Of a stretch of DNA of 53,483 bases, positions 33,980-42,910 are shown one piece after another. A program made the translations under genes and the position numbers. Position 1 is the stretch's first letter. Each line of letters starts with the position of its first letter. The notes beneath the pieces were generated by a model that had not been told where the DNA came from, did no database searches, and saw only the letters and a program-made list of their open reading frames with translations. The stretch is from an uncultured Chloroflexota bacterium (GTDB taxonomy: Bacteria; Chloroflexota; Anaerolineae; Aggregatilineales; Phototrophicaceae), in NCBI GenBank assembly GCA_903864435.1, contig CAIPFY010000190.1, positions 1 to 53,483 of the forward strand. Direction: 5' to 3'.

Positions 33980-35140
33980 TTAACGGAACAGTTCGCGCAC
34001 TATGATGTTGCGCTGAATCTCGCTCGTGCCTTCGTAAATCTGGAAGATTTTCACATCACGCAGCAGCTTCTCTACCGGATATTCCTTCATGAAGCCATAG
34101 CCGCCCAAGACCTGCACCGCTTCCACCGCCGCCCATGTGGCTTTGTCCGCCGCGAACGCTTTGGCGTAGGCCGGCACTTTGGGGTTCACGATGCCCGCGT
34201 CCACCTGCCACGCCGCCTGCCACGTCAGCAAGCGCGAGGCTTCGTAGTTGATAGCAATATCGGCAATCTTGTGACCGATGGCCTGATGCTGGTAAATGGG
34301 CACGCCGAAGGCTTCGCGCTCTTTGGCATATTTCACGCACTCGTCCAGCGCACGGCGCTGCAAACCAACCGCTGCCGCCGCCACACCGGGGCGACTGTGG
34401 TCGAACACGCTCATGGCGAGATAAAAGCCCTGCCCCTCTTTGCCGATCAGGTTTTCGGCAGGGATTTCCACATTCTCGAACACGATTTCGGCGGTATCGC
34501 TGGCACGCTGTCCCAGCTTGTCGAACTTCTTGCCCACGCGCACACCGGGGGCATTGCGGTCAATCACGAAGCACGACATCCCCTTATGCCCCGCGCCCGG
34601 ATCGGTCTTGGCGAACACCGTGAAAAAATTGGCGTGGCTGGCGTTGGTGATGAAAATCTTCGAGCCGTTGATAAGGTAGCCGCCGCCGGACTTTTCGGCG
34701 CGAGTCTGCATCCCCACCACGTTCGATCCCGCGCCGGCCTCGGTCACGCAGTACGACACGAACTCGCCGTTCTCGGCTAAACGTTCGCCCAACCAGTGCT
34801 GCTTCTGCTGTTCGTTGCCCGCCAGAATGATCGGCAGCGAACCGAGGTTGTTGGTGCTGATGCTGGTGCTGATGCCGGTGCAACCGTAGGCCAGTTCTTC
34901 CGCCACGAGGCATTCCTCAAACACAGACGCGCCCACCCCGCCGTATTCCGCAGGGATATTGACATTCACCAGCCCCAATTCACGCGCCATCTGGAAAATA
35001 CTTTCCGGGAACTTGGCCTGTTCATCGTATTCAGCCGCAACAGGTGTGATGTTCTTGGCGGTGAAATCCCGCGCCATTTTCTGGAGCATCTTCTGCTCGT
35101 CGGTCAATTCAAACGAAACGCCGCTTTTTATGTCCGCCAT
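33980..35140 (-). CDS. Acyl-CoA dehydrogenase
   Basis: A 386-residue FAD-dependent acyl-CoA dehydrogenase that introduces the alpha-beta double bond into an acyl-CoA and passes electrons to ETF. It begins with SFELTDEQKMLQKMARDF. The FAD/substrate signatures CVTEAGAGSNVVGMQTRAEK and MSVFDHSRPGVAAAAVGLQR are present. The catalytic-base Glu lies in KIFQIYEGTSEIQRNI near the C-terminus, as in short/medium-chain enzymes. I start at 35140 (GGAG 6 bases upstream). The gene has its own consensus promoter and an operator-like palindrome also found upstream of etfBA. Chain length or branched-chain specificity cannot be told. Confidence 0.93.
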   Translation of the reverse strand: MADIKSGVSFELTDEQKMLQKMARDFTAKNITPVAAEYDEQAKFPESIFQMARELGLVNVNIPAEYGGVGASVFEECLVAEELAYGCTGISTSISTNNLGSLPIILAGNEQQKQHWLGERLAENGEFVSYCVTEAGAGSNVVGMQTRAEKSGGGYLINGSKIFITNASHANFFTVFAKTDPGAGHKGMSCFVIDRNAPGVRVGKKFDKLGQRASDTAEIVFENVEIPAENLIGKEGQGFYLAMSVFDHSRPGVAAAAVGLQRRALDECVKYAKEREAFGVPIYQHQAIGHKIADIAINYEASRLLTWQAAWQVDAGIVNPKVPAYAKAFAADKATWAAVEAVQVLGGYGFMKEYPVEKLLRDVKIFQIYEGTSEIQRNIIVRELFR

Positions 35141-35155
35141 CGTCAACTCCAAAAA

Positions 35156-35177
35156 TAATCTAATCTGCGTTAGATTA
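35156..35177. promoter_or_regulatory. Candidate repressor operator at the acyl-CoA dehydrogenase transcription start
   Basis: TAATCTAA (35156-35163) and TTAGATTA (35170-35177) form a perfect 8-bp inverted repeat with spacer TCTGCG. It begins one base downstream of the -10 box, where a bound protein would block initiation. It matches the etfBA palindrome at 16 of 20 positions. Confidence 0.7.
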
Positions 35178-35178
35178 A

Positions 35179-35205
35179 ATTATAGCGGATTTTACACGGT
35201 GTCAA
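35179..35205 (-). promoter_or_regulatory. Sigma-70-type promoter of the acyl-CoA dehydrogenase gene
   Basis: On the minus strand a perfect TTGACA (35205-35200) and a perfect TATAAT (35184-35179) are 15 bases apart. The spacer is shorter than the ideal 17, which would weaken an otherwise consensus promoter. Confidence 0.7.
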
Positions 35206-35226
35206 CTAATGGAAAAAACGTGGTAT

Positions 35227-35257
35227 AAAAAACGGGACAGCACGCAGGCCGTCCCGT
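35227..35257 (-). terminator. Rho-independent terminator downstream of the GH65 gene
   Basis: On the minus strand ACGGGAC and GTCCCGT form a 7-bp stem followed by TTTTT. It lies about 90 bases past the GH65 stop and just before the acyl-CoA dehydrogenase promoter. Confidence 0.65.
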
Positions 35258-35318
35258 ACAAAATACGGGATTGTAGGGGCAACAGCCTGTGTGCGGCGGA
35301 CATGGGTAGGCCATGTCC
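35258..35318. repeat. Intergenic hairpin with GTAGGGG tag (REP-like)
   Basis: A GTAGGGG tag near 35273-35279 is followed by the perfect hairpin GGACATGG-GTAGG-CCATGTCC at 35298-35318. The tag resembles those near 33893, 33918 and 37771. Confidence 0.45.
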
Positions 35319-35347
35319 ACCACTTCGGGGGATGAGGGGTATTTGCC

Positions 35348-37639
35348 TCAGCCGTCTACGGGCAGGGTGCAGAGCTGCGCGGGTTGCAAAACGGCCTGCC
35401 CCGCCGGATGATGCAGCGGAACAGAACCCGATTCAGCGGTGAGCGTGATGGCGCTGCGGGTGACGGTCAGCCGGACGAGATGCCCATGCCAGCGGAACGA
35501 AAGCTGTAGGCGTTCCCAACCCGCAGGCAGGCGCGGCCAGTCCAGCAGATGCACCCCATCGTCGCGCAGATCGAGGTGACAGAACCCGTGCGCAACCACC
35601 AGCCACGCCCCGCCCATCGCGGCGGTATGGATGCCTAAATTCCAGTGCGGGCCGGAACCGTCCAAATCCATCAAGGCGGTGCGCAGGAAATAACGATACG
35701 CCCAATCGAGGCGATTCAGGCCAGCCGCCACCAGCGCATAGGCCATCGGACTCAGGCTGGAATCGTGCGAGGTGCGCGGTTCGTAGTAGTCCCAGTTGGC
35801 GGCGCGCACCCCGGCGGGGTAGCGTTCGCGCAGCAGATAGGTCAGCAGCACGGTATCGGCCTGCTTGATGGATTGCGTGGTCTGGTAGGGGCCAAGCGGC
35901 CCGCCGGGGTGCAGATCGGGATGAGCGAGGCGCGGGCGCACAGCATCCGGCAGCGCGTCTTCCAGATCGAAATAACCGTCGAACTGCGAGATCAGACCAG
36001 TGGCGGCATCCGGCGCGGGGACGTAAAAATGGGCGGCCACCTCGCGCCAACGGGCGATTTCATCAGCCGTCACGTTCAACACTGCCAGCGCATGTTCGGC
36101 TCCTGCCGGGTCAAAAGCACGCACCCGTTCCAACGCCGCCAGCGTTGTATCCAGACTGTACTGCGCGAGGGCGTTGGTATAGGCGTTGTTGTCCACGCGC
36201 TCGTGATATTCGTCAGGGCCGAGAACCGTCCGCAGTTCATAACGCCCGGCCTCCGCGTTGAACGCCGCCCGCGACACGAAAAATCGCGTCACTTCGCAGG
36301 CAATCGCAAGGCCGTAGTCGCGCAGGAACGCCTCGTCGCCCGTTGCGCGAACGTACTGCCACAGGGCGTACACCACATCCGCCGAGATGTGTATCTGCTC
36401 ATCCGCAAAGTAACTGCGGATTTTCTCGCCCGTGAACGGGTTGTCGAACACGTATAAAGCGCAGGTTTCGTCGCCCGTCTCCTGACTCTGCCATGCGTAA
36501 TACGCGCCCTGATAGCCCATCCCCACCGCCTTGCGCTTCGCCCCCGCCAGCGTGTGATAGCGGTAGATCAGACTGCGACGGGCGAATTCCGGCTGGGTGG
36601 ATGTGAAGAACGGCAACACATAGATGTCGCAGTCCCAGAAGATCGAACCCCAGTAATCCTGCCCTTGCAAGCCCCGCGCCGAAATGCTCACCCGTTCCGA
36701 ATGTGGCGCGTTCGCCAGCAGGTGAAACAGGCAGAAGCGCATGGCAATCTGCGCCACTTCGTCGCCTTCGATGACCACATCGGACTCATTCCACCGCGCC
36801 GCCCATGCCGCCTCGTGTTCGCGGCGGAGCGCGTCATAACCAGCGGCCTGTGCCGCGTCCAGTTCTGCCTGTGCCAGCGCGTCTAGATCGCCGGACGAGA
36901 AACGGTTATCGTACACCGCCGCCAGCTTGTGCAGCGTCACCGTCTGTCCAGCCTGCAACGTCACCTCGCAGGCGGCACACAGGGCGCGGTCAGTGCTGCA
37001 ATCGCGCCACGCAACCGGCAGGGATGCCGCATGACGAACGGCAACCTGCACCAGATAGTCCTGCTCGATGGTGGCGATTCCCACGCTGCCCGCGCCCGAA
37101 CGCACCTGCACGCTGGCAAAATGGGTATCCGCCCAGCGGTTGTTGACATCCGCATCCACCAACGAGCGCACCGTCACCGTGCAGGGCGAATCAGACAAGA
37201 GCGACCACTGAATCAGGCCGAGATGCAAACGGGCAAGGCTCACAAATCGCTCCGATGCCAGCGTGATTTCGACGCCGCTGCGGGTGCGCCAGCGCATCGT
37301 TTGCAAAAGCAGGCCGCGCCGCATCTCCAGCGAACGCACATAGTCGGAAGCGTTCTCGACGGTCAGGGTTTCGCCTTCCGCCTCGAGAACGAACGATGTC
37401 CACGCAGGTAGCGCGATCATCTCCCGATCCAGAATGCCGCCGGTGGGCGAGTCGTACAGGCCGTTGATGTGACAGCCCACCACGCCTTTCAGACGCGGAG
37501 ACACGCTTTCGGAAGCACCGCGCACCCCCATATAACCGTTGGCGAGCGCGAACACGGTCGCCTTGCTCACTTCGTCGTCGGGTTGGTAGGCGGCGCGGTC
37601 ATGAATAATCCAGCCGTCTTGATAGTCATAAGTGAACAT
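35348..37639 (-). CDS. Glycoside hydrolase family 65 disaccharide phosphorylase
   Basis: A 763-residue GH65 enzyme (maltose/trehalose/kojibiose phosphorylase group), which converts an alpha-linked disaccharide plus phosphate to beta-glucose 1-phosphate and glucose. An N-terminal beta-sandwich (WIIHDRAAYQPDDEVSKATVFALANGYMGVRGASE) leads to the (alpha/alpha)6 barrel. The general acid is Glu477 in VLGPDEYHERVDNNAYTN. GYQGAYYAWQSQETGDE and FWDCDIYVLPFF line the sugar site. The C-terminal sandwich has LSFRWHGHLVRLTVTR. I use the ATG at 37639 with GGAGG upstream; the track adds 88 unrelated residues. Which linkage is cleaved cannot be decided. No beta-phosphoglucomutase gene is adjacent. Confidence 0.9.
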   Translation of the reverse strand: MFTYDYQDGWIIHDRAAYQPDDEVSKATVFALANGYMGVRGASESVSPRLKGVVGCHINGLYDSPTGGILDREMIALPAWTSFVLEAEGETLTVENASDYVRSLEMRRGLLLQTMRWRTRSGVEITLASERFVSLARLHLGLIQWSLLSDSPCTVTVRSLVDADVNNRWADTHFASVQVRSGAGSVGIATIEQDYLVQVAVRHAASLPVAWRDCSTDRALCAACEVTLQAGQTVTLHKLAAVYDNRFSSGDLDALAQAELDAAQAAGYDALRREHEAAWAARWNESDVVIEGDEVAQIAMRFCLFHLLANAPHSERVSISARGLQGQDYWGSIFWDCDIYVLPFFTSTQPEFARRSLIYRYHTLAGAKRKAVGMGYQGAYYAWQSQETGDETCALYVFDNPFTGEKIRSYFADEQIHISADVVYALWQYVRATGDEAFLRDYGLAIACEVTRFFVSRAAFNAEAGRYELRTVLGPDEYHERVDNNAYTNALAQYSLDTTLAALERVRAFDPAGAEHALAVLNVTADEIARWREVAAHFYVPAPDAATGLISQFDGYFDLEDALPDAVRPRLAHPDLHPGGPLGPYQTTQSIKQADTVLLTYLLRERYPAGVRAANWDYYEPRTSHDSSLSPMAYALVAAGLNRLDWAYRYFLRTALMDLDGSGPHWNLGIHTAAMGGAWLVVAHGFCHLDLRDDGVHLLDWPRLPAGWERLQLSFRWHGHLVRLTVTRSAITLTAESGSVPLHHPAGQAVLQPAQLCTLPVDG

Positions 37640-37706
37640 GGCGCGCAAATACCTCCAGATGGTCGGGACAAACGGGGCAGCGTAGCGTAAAACGGGATTA
37701 TAGCGC

Positions 37707-37724
37707 GGGGCAATCGCTTGCCCC
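37707..37724. repeat. Perfect intergenic hairpin
   Basis: GGGGCAA-TCGC-TTGCCCC lies between the hydrogenase operon terminator and the GH65 gene. It resembles the other tagged hairpins in this part of the window. Confidence 0.45.
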
Positions 37725-37746
37725 AGTATCGGGGCGAAAACACAGC

Positions 37747-37775
37747 AAAAGGACACCGCAAGGCAGTGTCCCCCT
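37747..37775 (-). terminator. Terminator of the hydrogenase operon, carrying a GTAGGGG tag
   Basis: On the minus strand GTAGGGGGACAC leads into a hairpin GGACAC/GTGTCC followed by TTTTG, starting 7 bases past the stop of the last protease gene. It is both a plausible rho-independent terminator and a member of the GTAGGGG-tagged hairpin group. Confidence 0.6.
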
Positions 37776-37781
37776 ACAGGT

Positions 37782-38264
37782 CTATTGAGCAGCCTCCGGT
37801 TCAAGCACTTCCGATTGAACTTGCGCGGCGACCTGCTGAACAGCAGCAGCCACCGCTTCCGAAAGCGAACTCTGAAAATCGAAGCGCGTGCCTTCGATCC
37901 CAAAGACGATCAACTGTGATGGCAGGCATTCCAGCACCCGCGCCAGTTCCACCGCCTGCGCAATCCCTAGAAGATGCGTCGAACCGCCGGATAAACCCGC
38001 CGGGAGCGGCTGAAGATGAGCCGCAAAACGCTTAATCGTCCCTGAAGGCGCACCGGATACCAGCGCGTCAATCATATAGACGACGCAGGCGGGAGTCGTC
38101 TGCCACAACTCGATCAGACCAGCGGCCTCGCCGGAATGCTCCATCACACGCACGCCGGGGATCGCAGCGGCAGCCAGCAACCGCGCCGCTGCAATCCCCG
38201 CACCATCATCGCCCCGATCAGGATTGCCAATCCCGATCACCAACCGTGTCTCAGTGTCGTCCAT
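37782..38264 (-). CDS. [NiFe] hydrogenase maturation protease (for the group 3b enzyme)
   Basis: A 160-residue HyaD/HybD/HoxW-type endopeptidase that removes the C-terminal extension of a hydrogenase large subunit after nickel insertion. The nickel-sensing acidic residues lie in VIGIGNPDRGDDGAGIAAAR (Asp of RGDDG) and VYMIDALVSGAPSG, and the His in STHLLGIAQAVELA. The start at 38264 replaces a track start overlapping the large-subunit gene. It follows that gene by 26 bases, so its natural substrate is the group 3b large subunit ending [18 protein letters not shown]. It is the last gene of the operon. Confidence 0.88.
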   Translation of the reverse strand: MDDTETRLVIGIGNPDRGDDGAGIAAARLLAAAAIPGVRVMEHSGEAAGLIELWQTTPACVVYMIDALVSGAPSGTIKRFAAHLQPLPAGLSGGSTHLLGIAQAVELARVLECLPSQLIVFGIEGTRFDFQSSLSEAVAAAVQQVAAQVQSEVLEPEAAQ

Positions 38265-38290
38265 CACACACCCGTTTCTACCTTTTCGGC

Positions 38291-39604
38291 CTACAGACGT
38301 TCCCGGTCGAGCTTGAGGAAATGAGTGGCGCACGAGATACACGGGTCATAGTTACGGATGACCTGTTCGCATTGCAGGGTTAAATCGGCGTCATTCAGTT
38401 CCAGATGGCTCTGCACAAACCGCCGCAGGTCGTCCTCGATAATCTTCTGATTCTGCGAGGTGGGCGGCACAATCCGCGCATCCTGAATCATGCCCGCGCT
38501 GTCGAGGCGGTAGCGATGGTACAGGATGCCACGCGGCGCTTCGGAGCAGCCGTATCCAGTTCCAGCGCGGGGCTGAACCGCCACCATTGCCTCTCGCGGT
38601 TGCTGGTAGTTCTCGATAATCTGAATGGCATGATCGCAGGCGTAGACCGTCTCCACCATGCGCACGATGATGCTTTTGAACGGGTTGGCGCAGAACGCTC
38701 CCAGTCCGCCAGCCTTCGCCGCCTGCTTCGCCAGCGGGGAAAGCTGCTCATAGTTCAGGTTGTAACGCGCCAGCGGGCCGACGAAATACTTGCCACCCTG
38801 CCGCATAGTGGAATGCAGCGCGTTGGAATGCGCCACATGCTCCTCATGGAAGATTTGCTCGTAGTCCGCGATGGCAATATCCAGCCCCTTATTCGACACC
38901 AACCGCCCCTCGCACAGCGGGTACTCGTCCGGGTGGTGCAGCGCCACAAATTCGTAGTCATACTCAAATGAGGGGAAAGGCAGCGTGCCGACCCATTCAG
39001 TCGTTTCCATCGCTGCATCCCGCGCCCATTTAAGCCGTTCTAGCAGCGGTTCAAATTCGCGGCGGGTGGGAACGCGGTAGAACCCGCCCACGCGCACATT
39101 GATCGGGTGAATCTCGCGTCCGCCCAGCAGATTCACGATGTCGTTGCCCACTTTTTTGAGCGCCAGCCCGCGTTTCACCGCGTCGGGATAATCCCGTGCA
39201 AGCTGTATCGCGTCGGGATAGCCGAGGAAGCCCGGCGTGTGCAGCATGTAGGCGTGTAACACATGGCTCTCGATCCATTCACCGCAGTACAGCAACCGCC
39301 GCAGCGTGCGAATCGCACCATCTACCTTCACGCCAAAGGCATTCTCAATCGCGTGGACGGCGCTCATCTGATAGGCCACCGGGCAGATTCCGCAGATACG
39401 GGCGGTGATGTCCGGCGCTTCGCCGTAAGCGCGTCCCCGTAGGAAGGCTTCAAACAAGCGCGGCGGCTCGAAGATGCGGAATTTGACATCGGTCACGGTA
39501 TCGCCCTTCACCTTGACCTGCAAAGCACCTTCCCCTTCCACCCGCGCCAGCAGATCCACTTTCAGGGTTCTCGGTTTGGTTTGAACGGCGCTGTTACCCT
39601 TCAT
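38291..39604 (-). CDS. hydA: Group 3b-type cytosolic [NiFe] hydrogenase large (alpha) subunit
   Basis: A 437-residue catalytic subunit that holds the Ni-Fe centre. The four Ni-ligand Cys are in the L1 motif [14 protein letters not shown] near residue 75 and the L2 motif [15 protein letters not shown] at the C-terminus, where the protease cleaves after His. [14 protein letters not shown] is the L4-type motif. Size and the [11 protein letters not shown] opening fit the group 3 NAD(P)-linked enzymes (HydA/HyhL), which reversibly reduce NADP with H2 and can also reduce sulfur. The start at 39604 has AGGAG upstream; an ATG at 39610 is possible. It overlaps the small subunit by 11 bases. Confidence 0.93.
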   Translation of the reverse strand: MKGNSAVQTKPRTLKVDLLARVEGEGALQVKVKGDTVTDVKFRIFEPPRLFEAFLRGRAYGEAPDITARICGICPVAYQMSAVHAIENAFGVKVDGAIRTLRRLLYCGEWIESHVLHAYMLHTPGFLGYPDAIQLARDYPDAVKRGLALKKVGNDIVNLLGGREIHPINVRVGGFYRVPTRREFEPLLERLKWARDAAMETTEWVGTLPFPSFEYDYEFVALHHPDEYPLCEGRLVSNKGLDIAIADYEQIFHEEHVAHSNALHSTMRQGGKYFVGPLARYNLNYEQLSPLAKQAAKAGGLGAFCANPFKSIIVRMVETVYACDHAIQIIENYQQPREAMVAVQPRAGTGYGCSEAPRGILYHRYRLDSAGMIQDARIVPPTSQNQKIIEDDLRRFVQSHLELNDADLTLQCEQVIRNYDPCISCATHFLKLDRERL

Positions 39605-40373
39605 GAACATCACTCTCCTTTCGGAAAGCATCGGCATAAGCATTGAAGGTGCGGAAAACCTGCACCAATTCCTGCGGGGTTTTGCCCATCGCCTTCCACT
39701 GTTCGCTGATGGCGCGGGTATTTGGCGATTCGGAGGGGCCAAAACAGCCGTAGCACCCGCGTTGATAAGCCGGACAGAGCGCACCGCATCCGGCCTGAGT
39801 CACCGGCCCCAGACAGGGTGTTCCGGCGGCGACCATCACGCACGGCGTACCCCGCCGTTTGCATTCCATACACACGCTGTAGTGCGGCGTGTTGGGCTTG
39901 CGCCCGTCCAGATAGGCGATAATCACTTCCACCAACTGCGCTTTGTTGATCGGACAGCCGCGCAGTTCAAAATCCACAAAGACGTGATCGGCGATGGGCG
40001 TGGATTTGCTCAGGGTTTCGATGTACTTGGGCGTGGCGTAAACCAGCGAGGTCAGCGTTTTGACATCCTTGAAGTTGCGCAGAGCTTGAATGCCCCCGGC
40101 TGTGGCACACGCGCCGATTGTCACCAGCACCTTTGAAGCCCGCCGCACCCGATGGATGCGTTCGGCGTCGTGCTGAGTGGTGATTGAGCCTTCGACCAAC
40201 GAGAGGTCATAAGGGCCTTTGACCACCGTCCGCGTCGCCTCCGGGAAATAAGCGATTTCAACCGCATCCGCCACCGCCAGCAGAGCATCCTCGCAATCCA
40301 ACAGACTCAGCTGGCAGCCATCGCACGAAGCGAACTTCCATATCGCAAGTTTTGGCCTGCTTTTGCGCTGCAT
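39594..40373 (-). CDS. hydD: Group 3b-type [NiFe] hydrogenase small (delta) subunit
   Basis: A 259-residue Fe-S subunit. The proximal [4Fe-4S] cluster is held by [23 protein letters not shown] and [10 protein letters not shown] Cys-rich C-terminal half ([38 protein letters not shown]) holds two more clusters. There is no Tat signal peptide, so the enzyme stays in the cytoplasm, as group 3 enzymes do. GGGAGG lies 5 bases before the ATG. It passes electrons between the Ni-Fe site and the gamma/beta subunits. Confidence 0.93.
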   Translation of the reverse strand: MQRKSRPKLAIWKFASCDGCQLSLLDCEDALLAVADAVEIAYFPEATRTVVKGPYDLSLVEGSITTQHDAERIHRVRRASKVLVTIGACATAGGIQALRNFKDVKTLTSLVYATPKYIETLSKSTPIADHVFVDFELRGCPINKAQLVEVIIAYLDGRKPNTPHYSVCMECKRRGTPCVMVAAGTPCLGPVTQAGCGALCPAYQRGCYGCFGPSESPNTRAISEQWKAMGKTPQELVQVFRTFNAYADAFRKESDVHEG

Positions 40374-40383
40374 TCTAGCCTCC

Positions 40384-41253
40384 CTAAATCTCCCATTTGG
40401 TCAGAAGCGGTTCCACACGGCTGTGGCGAAACACGGGGCCATCCTTACAGACGAACAACGACCCGACCTGACAATGCCCGCACAACCCAATGGCACACTT
40501 CATATTCCGTTCGAGAGACACATAGATGTGATCGCCGCTGATCCCGCGCTTCTTCAGTTCCATTGTGGTGAAGCGCATCATCACTTCGGGGCCGCAAACC
40601 ATCGCCATCGCGTTCATCGGGTCGAACGGCGCTCGCCCGATCAACTGCGTGACCAGCCCCACGCTGCCGCGCCAGTTGCCTGTCGCTCTGTCCACCGTCA
40701 CGAACACATCCAGATCGAACTGTGACCGCCACTGTTCCAGTTCCTTGCGGTACAGCACATCGGCAGGGGTGCGTGCGCCATACAGCAGCACCACGCGCCC
40801 GTAGTCCTCGCGGTGGGCGAGAATGCGGTACATGGCAGGACGCAGCGGCGCTAACCCGATGCCCCCCGCCACAATAATCATGTCTTTGCCGCGTCCGGTT
40901 TCCACCGGCCACGCCGAACCGAACGGGCCGCGCACACCTAGCAGATCGTCCACTTTGAGCTTGCTCATCACCCGCGTCACCGTGCCGACTGCGCGGGTGG
41001 TATGAATGAGGGTGTCGCGGCGGGCAGGGTCGCCGCTGATGGAAATGGGAATCTCGCCCACGCCGTAGATGTAAACCATGTTGAACTGCCCGGCTTCAAA
41101 CTGCGGAATATCGGCACTCTGTTCCGGTGTGAGTTCCAGCGAAAATGTATCGCCCGTATCCCAGCGGGTACGCAGCACCCGGTATAGATGGGGAACCATC
41201 GGATCGGGATGGCTGAACGTTACGGACGCCGCTTCTGGCAGACGTGTCGCCAT
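40384..41253 (-). CDS. hydG: Group 3b-type hydrogenase gamma subunit, FAD/NAD(P)-binding
   Basis: A 289-residue ferredoxin-NADP-reductase-like subunit that exchanges electrons with NAD(P)H. The FAD domain is the first 100 residues ([24 protein letters not shown]). The pyridine-nucleotide domain has [18 protein letters not shown] and [17 protein letters not shown]-terminal [2Fe-2S] site is given by [28 protein letters not shown]. This is the sulfhydrogenase gamma (HydG) architecture. The ATG at 41253 has AAGGAGG 5 bases upstream, preferred to 41268. NADP versus NAD preference cannot be told; the family is typically NADP-linked. Confidence 0.92.
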   Translation of the reverse strand: MATRLPEAASVTFSHPDPMVPHLYRVLRTRWDTGDTFSLELTPEQSADIPQFEAGQFNMVYIYGVGEIPISISGDPARRDTLIHTTRAVGTVTRVMSKLKVDDLLGVRGPFGSAWPVETGRGKDMIIVAGGIGLAPLRPAMYRILAHREDYGRVVLLYGARTPADVLYRKELEQWRSQFDLDVFVTVDRATGNWRGSVGLVTQLIGRAPFDPMNAMAMVCGPEVMMRFTTMELKKRGISGDHIYVSLERNMKCAIGLCGHCQVGSLFVCKDGPVFRHSRVEPLLTKWEI

Positions 41254-41264
41254 GCGAACCTCCT

Positions 41265-41726
41265 TCACCCGCGTGTCTGATACATATCAATCAACTGCAA
41301 GCGTGTGGCCTGAATCCGTTCCATCATGATGCGCGAGAAGCGTTTCATGAACTCATAGCCAAAGCCGGAATCCGCCTCGCACTTCTGAAGCAAGCAGCGT
41401 GCATCAAAAGCCAGCACGCGCAGTTCAGTCGCCGCCCGTCCGGTGAAGTGCCAGCGGTAGGGCGGGAACATCCATGACCAGCCGACAATCTCGCCCTCAT
41501 GGATGGTCTGAAACACGATTTCGCCCTGCCCCGGAACCAGCACCCCCAGTTTGAGTATGCCGGTGCGGATGGTAAAAAACTGCGTGGCCTCCTCCCCTTC
41601 GCGGAACAGGAGTTCCCCCGGTTTGATGACCACATTCGACGCGCAGCCCGTAATTAAGGTCAGGTAGGGTTGTGCGAGGCCGTTGAAAAAAGGATGCTGC
41701 GCCACAATCGATTCCAATGTTTTCAT
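41265..41726 (-). CDS. Cyclic-nucleotide-binding-fold protein inside the hydrogenase operon
   Basis: A 153-residue protein consisting of a CRP-type cNMP-binding domain only: [39 protein letters not shown], then [31 protein letters not shown]. The phosphate-binding cassette Arg-Ala is present in an altered form (YRWHFTGRA). There is no helix-turn-helix, so it is not a classical transcription factor. Start and stop overlap both neighbours or nearly so (ATGA with hydB). Its position between beta and gamma suggests a regulatory or assembly subunit of the group 3b hydrogenase. Confidence 0.85.
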   Translation of the reverse strand: MKTLESIVAQHPFFNGLAQPYLTLITGCASNVVIKPGELLFREGEEATQFFTIRTGILKLGVLVPGQGEIVFQTIHEGEIVGWSWMFPPYRWHFTGRAATELRVLAFDARCLLQKCEADSGFGYEFMKRFSRIMMERIQATRLQLIDMYQTRG

Positions 41727-42898
41727 GAGGTCTTCTTCCTCCGTGTTCCCGTATCCTGCTTGGCTTCATTCTGTGCGCGAATCGTTTGCGCTTCCTCGGT
41801 GATGTCAATGCCAACCGGACACCACGTAATACAGCGCCCGCAGCCCACGCAACCGGATGTCCCGAATTGATCCTTCCACGTAGCCAATTTGTGCATCATC
41901 CACTGGCGATAACGCGCCCGCGCCGAAGCGCGAACATGACCGCCCACAATGTAGGAAAAGTCCATCGTGAAGCACGAGTCCCAGCGCCGGACGCGGCTGC
42001 CCGTTTCCCCTGTCAGATCGGTGTAGTCCTCAACGGTGGTACAGAAGCAAGTCGGGCAAACGAGGGTGCAGTTGCCACAGGTCAAGCAGCGTGCCGCCAC
42101 CTCGTCCCATACCGGCGACTCGGTGCTGGCGTACAGCATCTCCTGAAGCCGGTGCGTATCCAGCGAACGCCCCATCTGGCCGGCGGTCTGCTCGATGATC
42201 GCGTTCGCCTTCTGAAGATCGGCCTCCAGCGCGGGACTGGTGGGGACGGCGCTCAACACGTCCGCGCCGACCTTGCTACCGCTTTCGACCACAAAGTAAT
42301 GGCGGTCGCGTTCCAGAACCTCGGTCAACGCCAGATCGAACCCCGTGCTGGCACGCGGCCCGCTGTTCATGGAGGCACAGAAACAGGTCTTTCCCGCCCG
42401 CCCGCAGTTCACCGCCACAACCAGCACCTGTTCGCGCTGCGCTTGATAAGCGCGGTCTACATACGCGCCGCCCAGCAGCACCTTATCCAGCACTGCCAAT
42501 GCTTGAATCTCGCAGGCGCGCATCCCGATCAGCGCGAGGCGTTCGGGCGCATGGGGTTCAGGAACAATCGTCATGTTGCCGTTCTGCCGCTGCGCCTGCC
42601 ACAACCGCAGTTCGGGGGGATACAGGTATTTCTTCCACGAATGCGGCCCCAATCCACAGCCAAACAACCGTTCCGGGTCGCCGGCTTTCAAGCGATACGT
42701 GCCGCGTTCCTGCTCATCGGTCAGCCCTACTGGAAGGTCGGCCACCGCCGCAATCTCATCGTAGACCAGTGCGCCATCCCGCGCCCTCGGCCCGATGAGC
42801 CGGTACCCTTTCGCCATCAGGGCATCCAGCAAAAGCTGGAAGTCCCGCCGTTCAATCACCTGCTGCGATCTGGATTTCTCTGTCGAAGCTCTGGTCAT
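41723..42898 (-). CDS. hydB: Group 3b-type hydrogenase beta subunit, 4Fe-4S dicluster protein
   Basis: A 391-residue Fe-S protein of the HydB/AsrA type. The N-terminal domain ([61 protein letters not shown]) is the specific beta-subunit fold. Two [4Fe-4S] clusters are held by [18 protein letters not shown] and [17 protein letters not shown]. It links the hydrogenase dimer to the gamma subunit. The second ATG (42898) is placed 7 bases after AAAGGG, so I prefer it to 42904. It follows the HycI-type protease gene by 12 bases and overlaps the next gene by 4. Confidence 0.9.
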   Translation of the reverse strand: MTRASTEKSRSQQVIERRDFQLLLDALMAKGYRLIGPRARDGALVYDEIAAVADLPVGLTDEQERGTYRLKAGDPERLFGCGLGPHSWKKYLYPPELRLWQAQRQNGNMTIVPEPHAPERLALIGMRACEIQALAVLDKVLLGGAYVDRAYQAQREQVLVVAVNCGRAGKTCFCASMNSGPRASTGFDLALTEVLERDRHYFVVESGSKVGADVLSAVPTSPALEADLQKANAIIEQTAGQMGRSLDTHRLQEMLYASTESPVWDEVAARCLTCGNCTLVCPTCFCTTVEDYTDLTGETGSRVRRWDSCFTMDFSYIVGGHVRASARARYRQWMMHKLATWKDQFGTSGCVGCGRCITWCPVGIDITEEAQTIRAQNEAKQDTGTRRKKTS

Positions 42899-42910
42899 TC
42901 GCATACCCTT

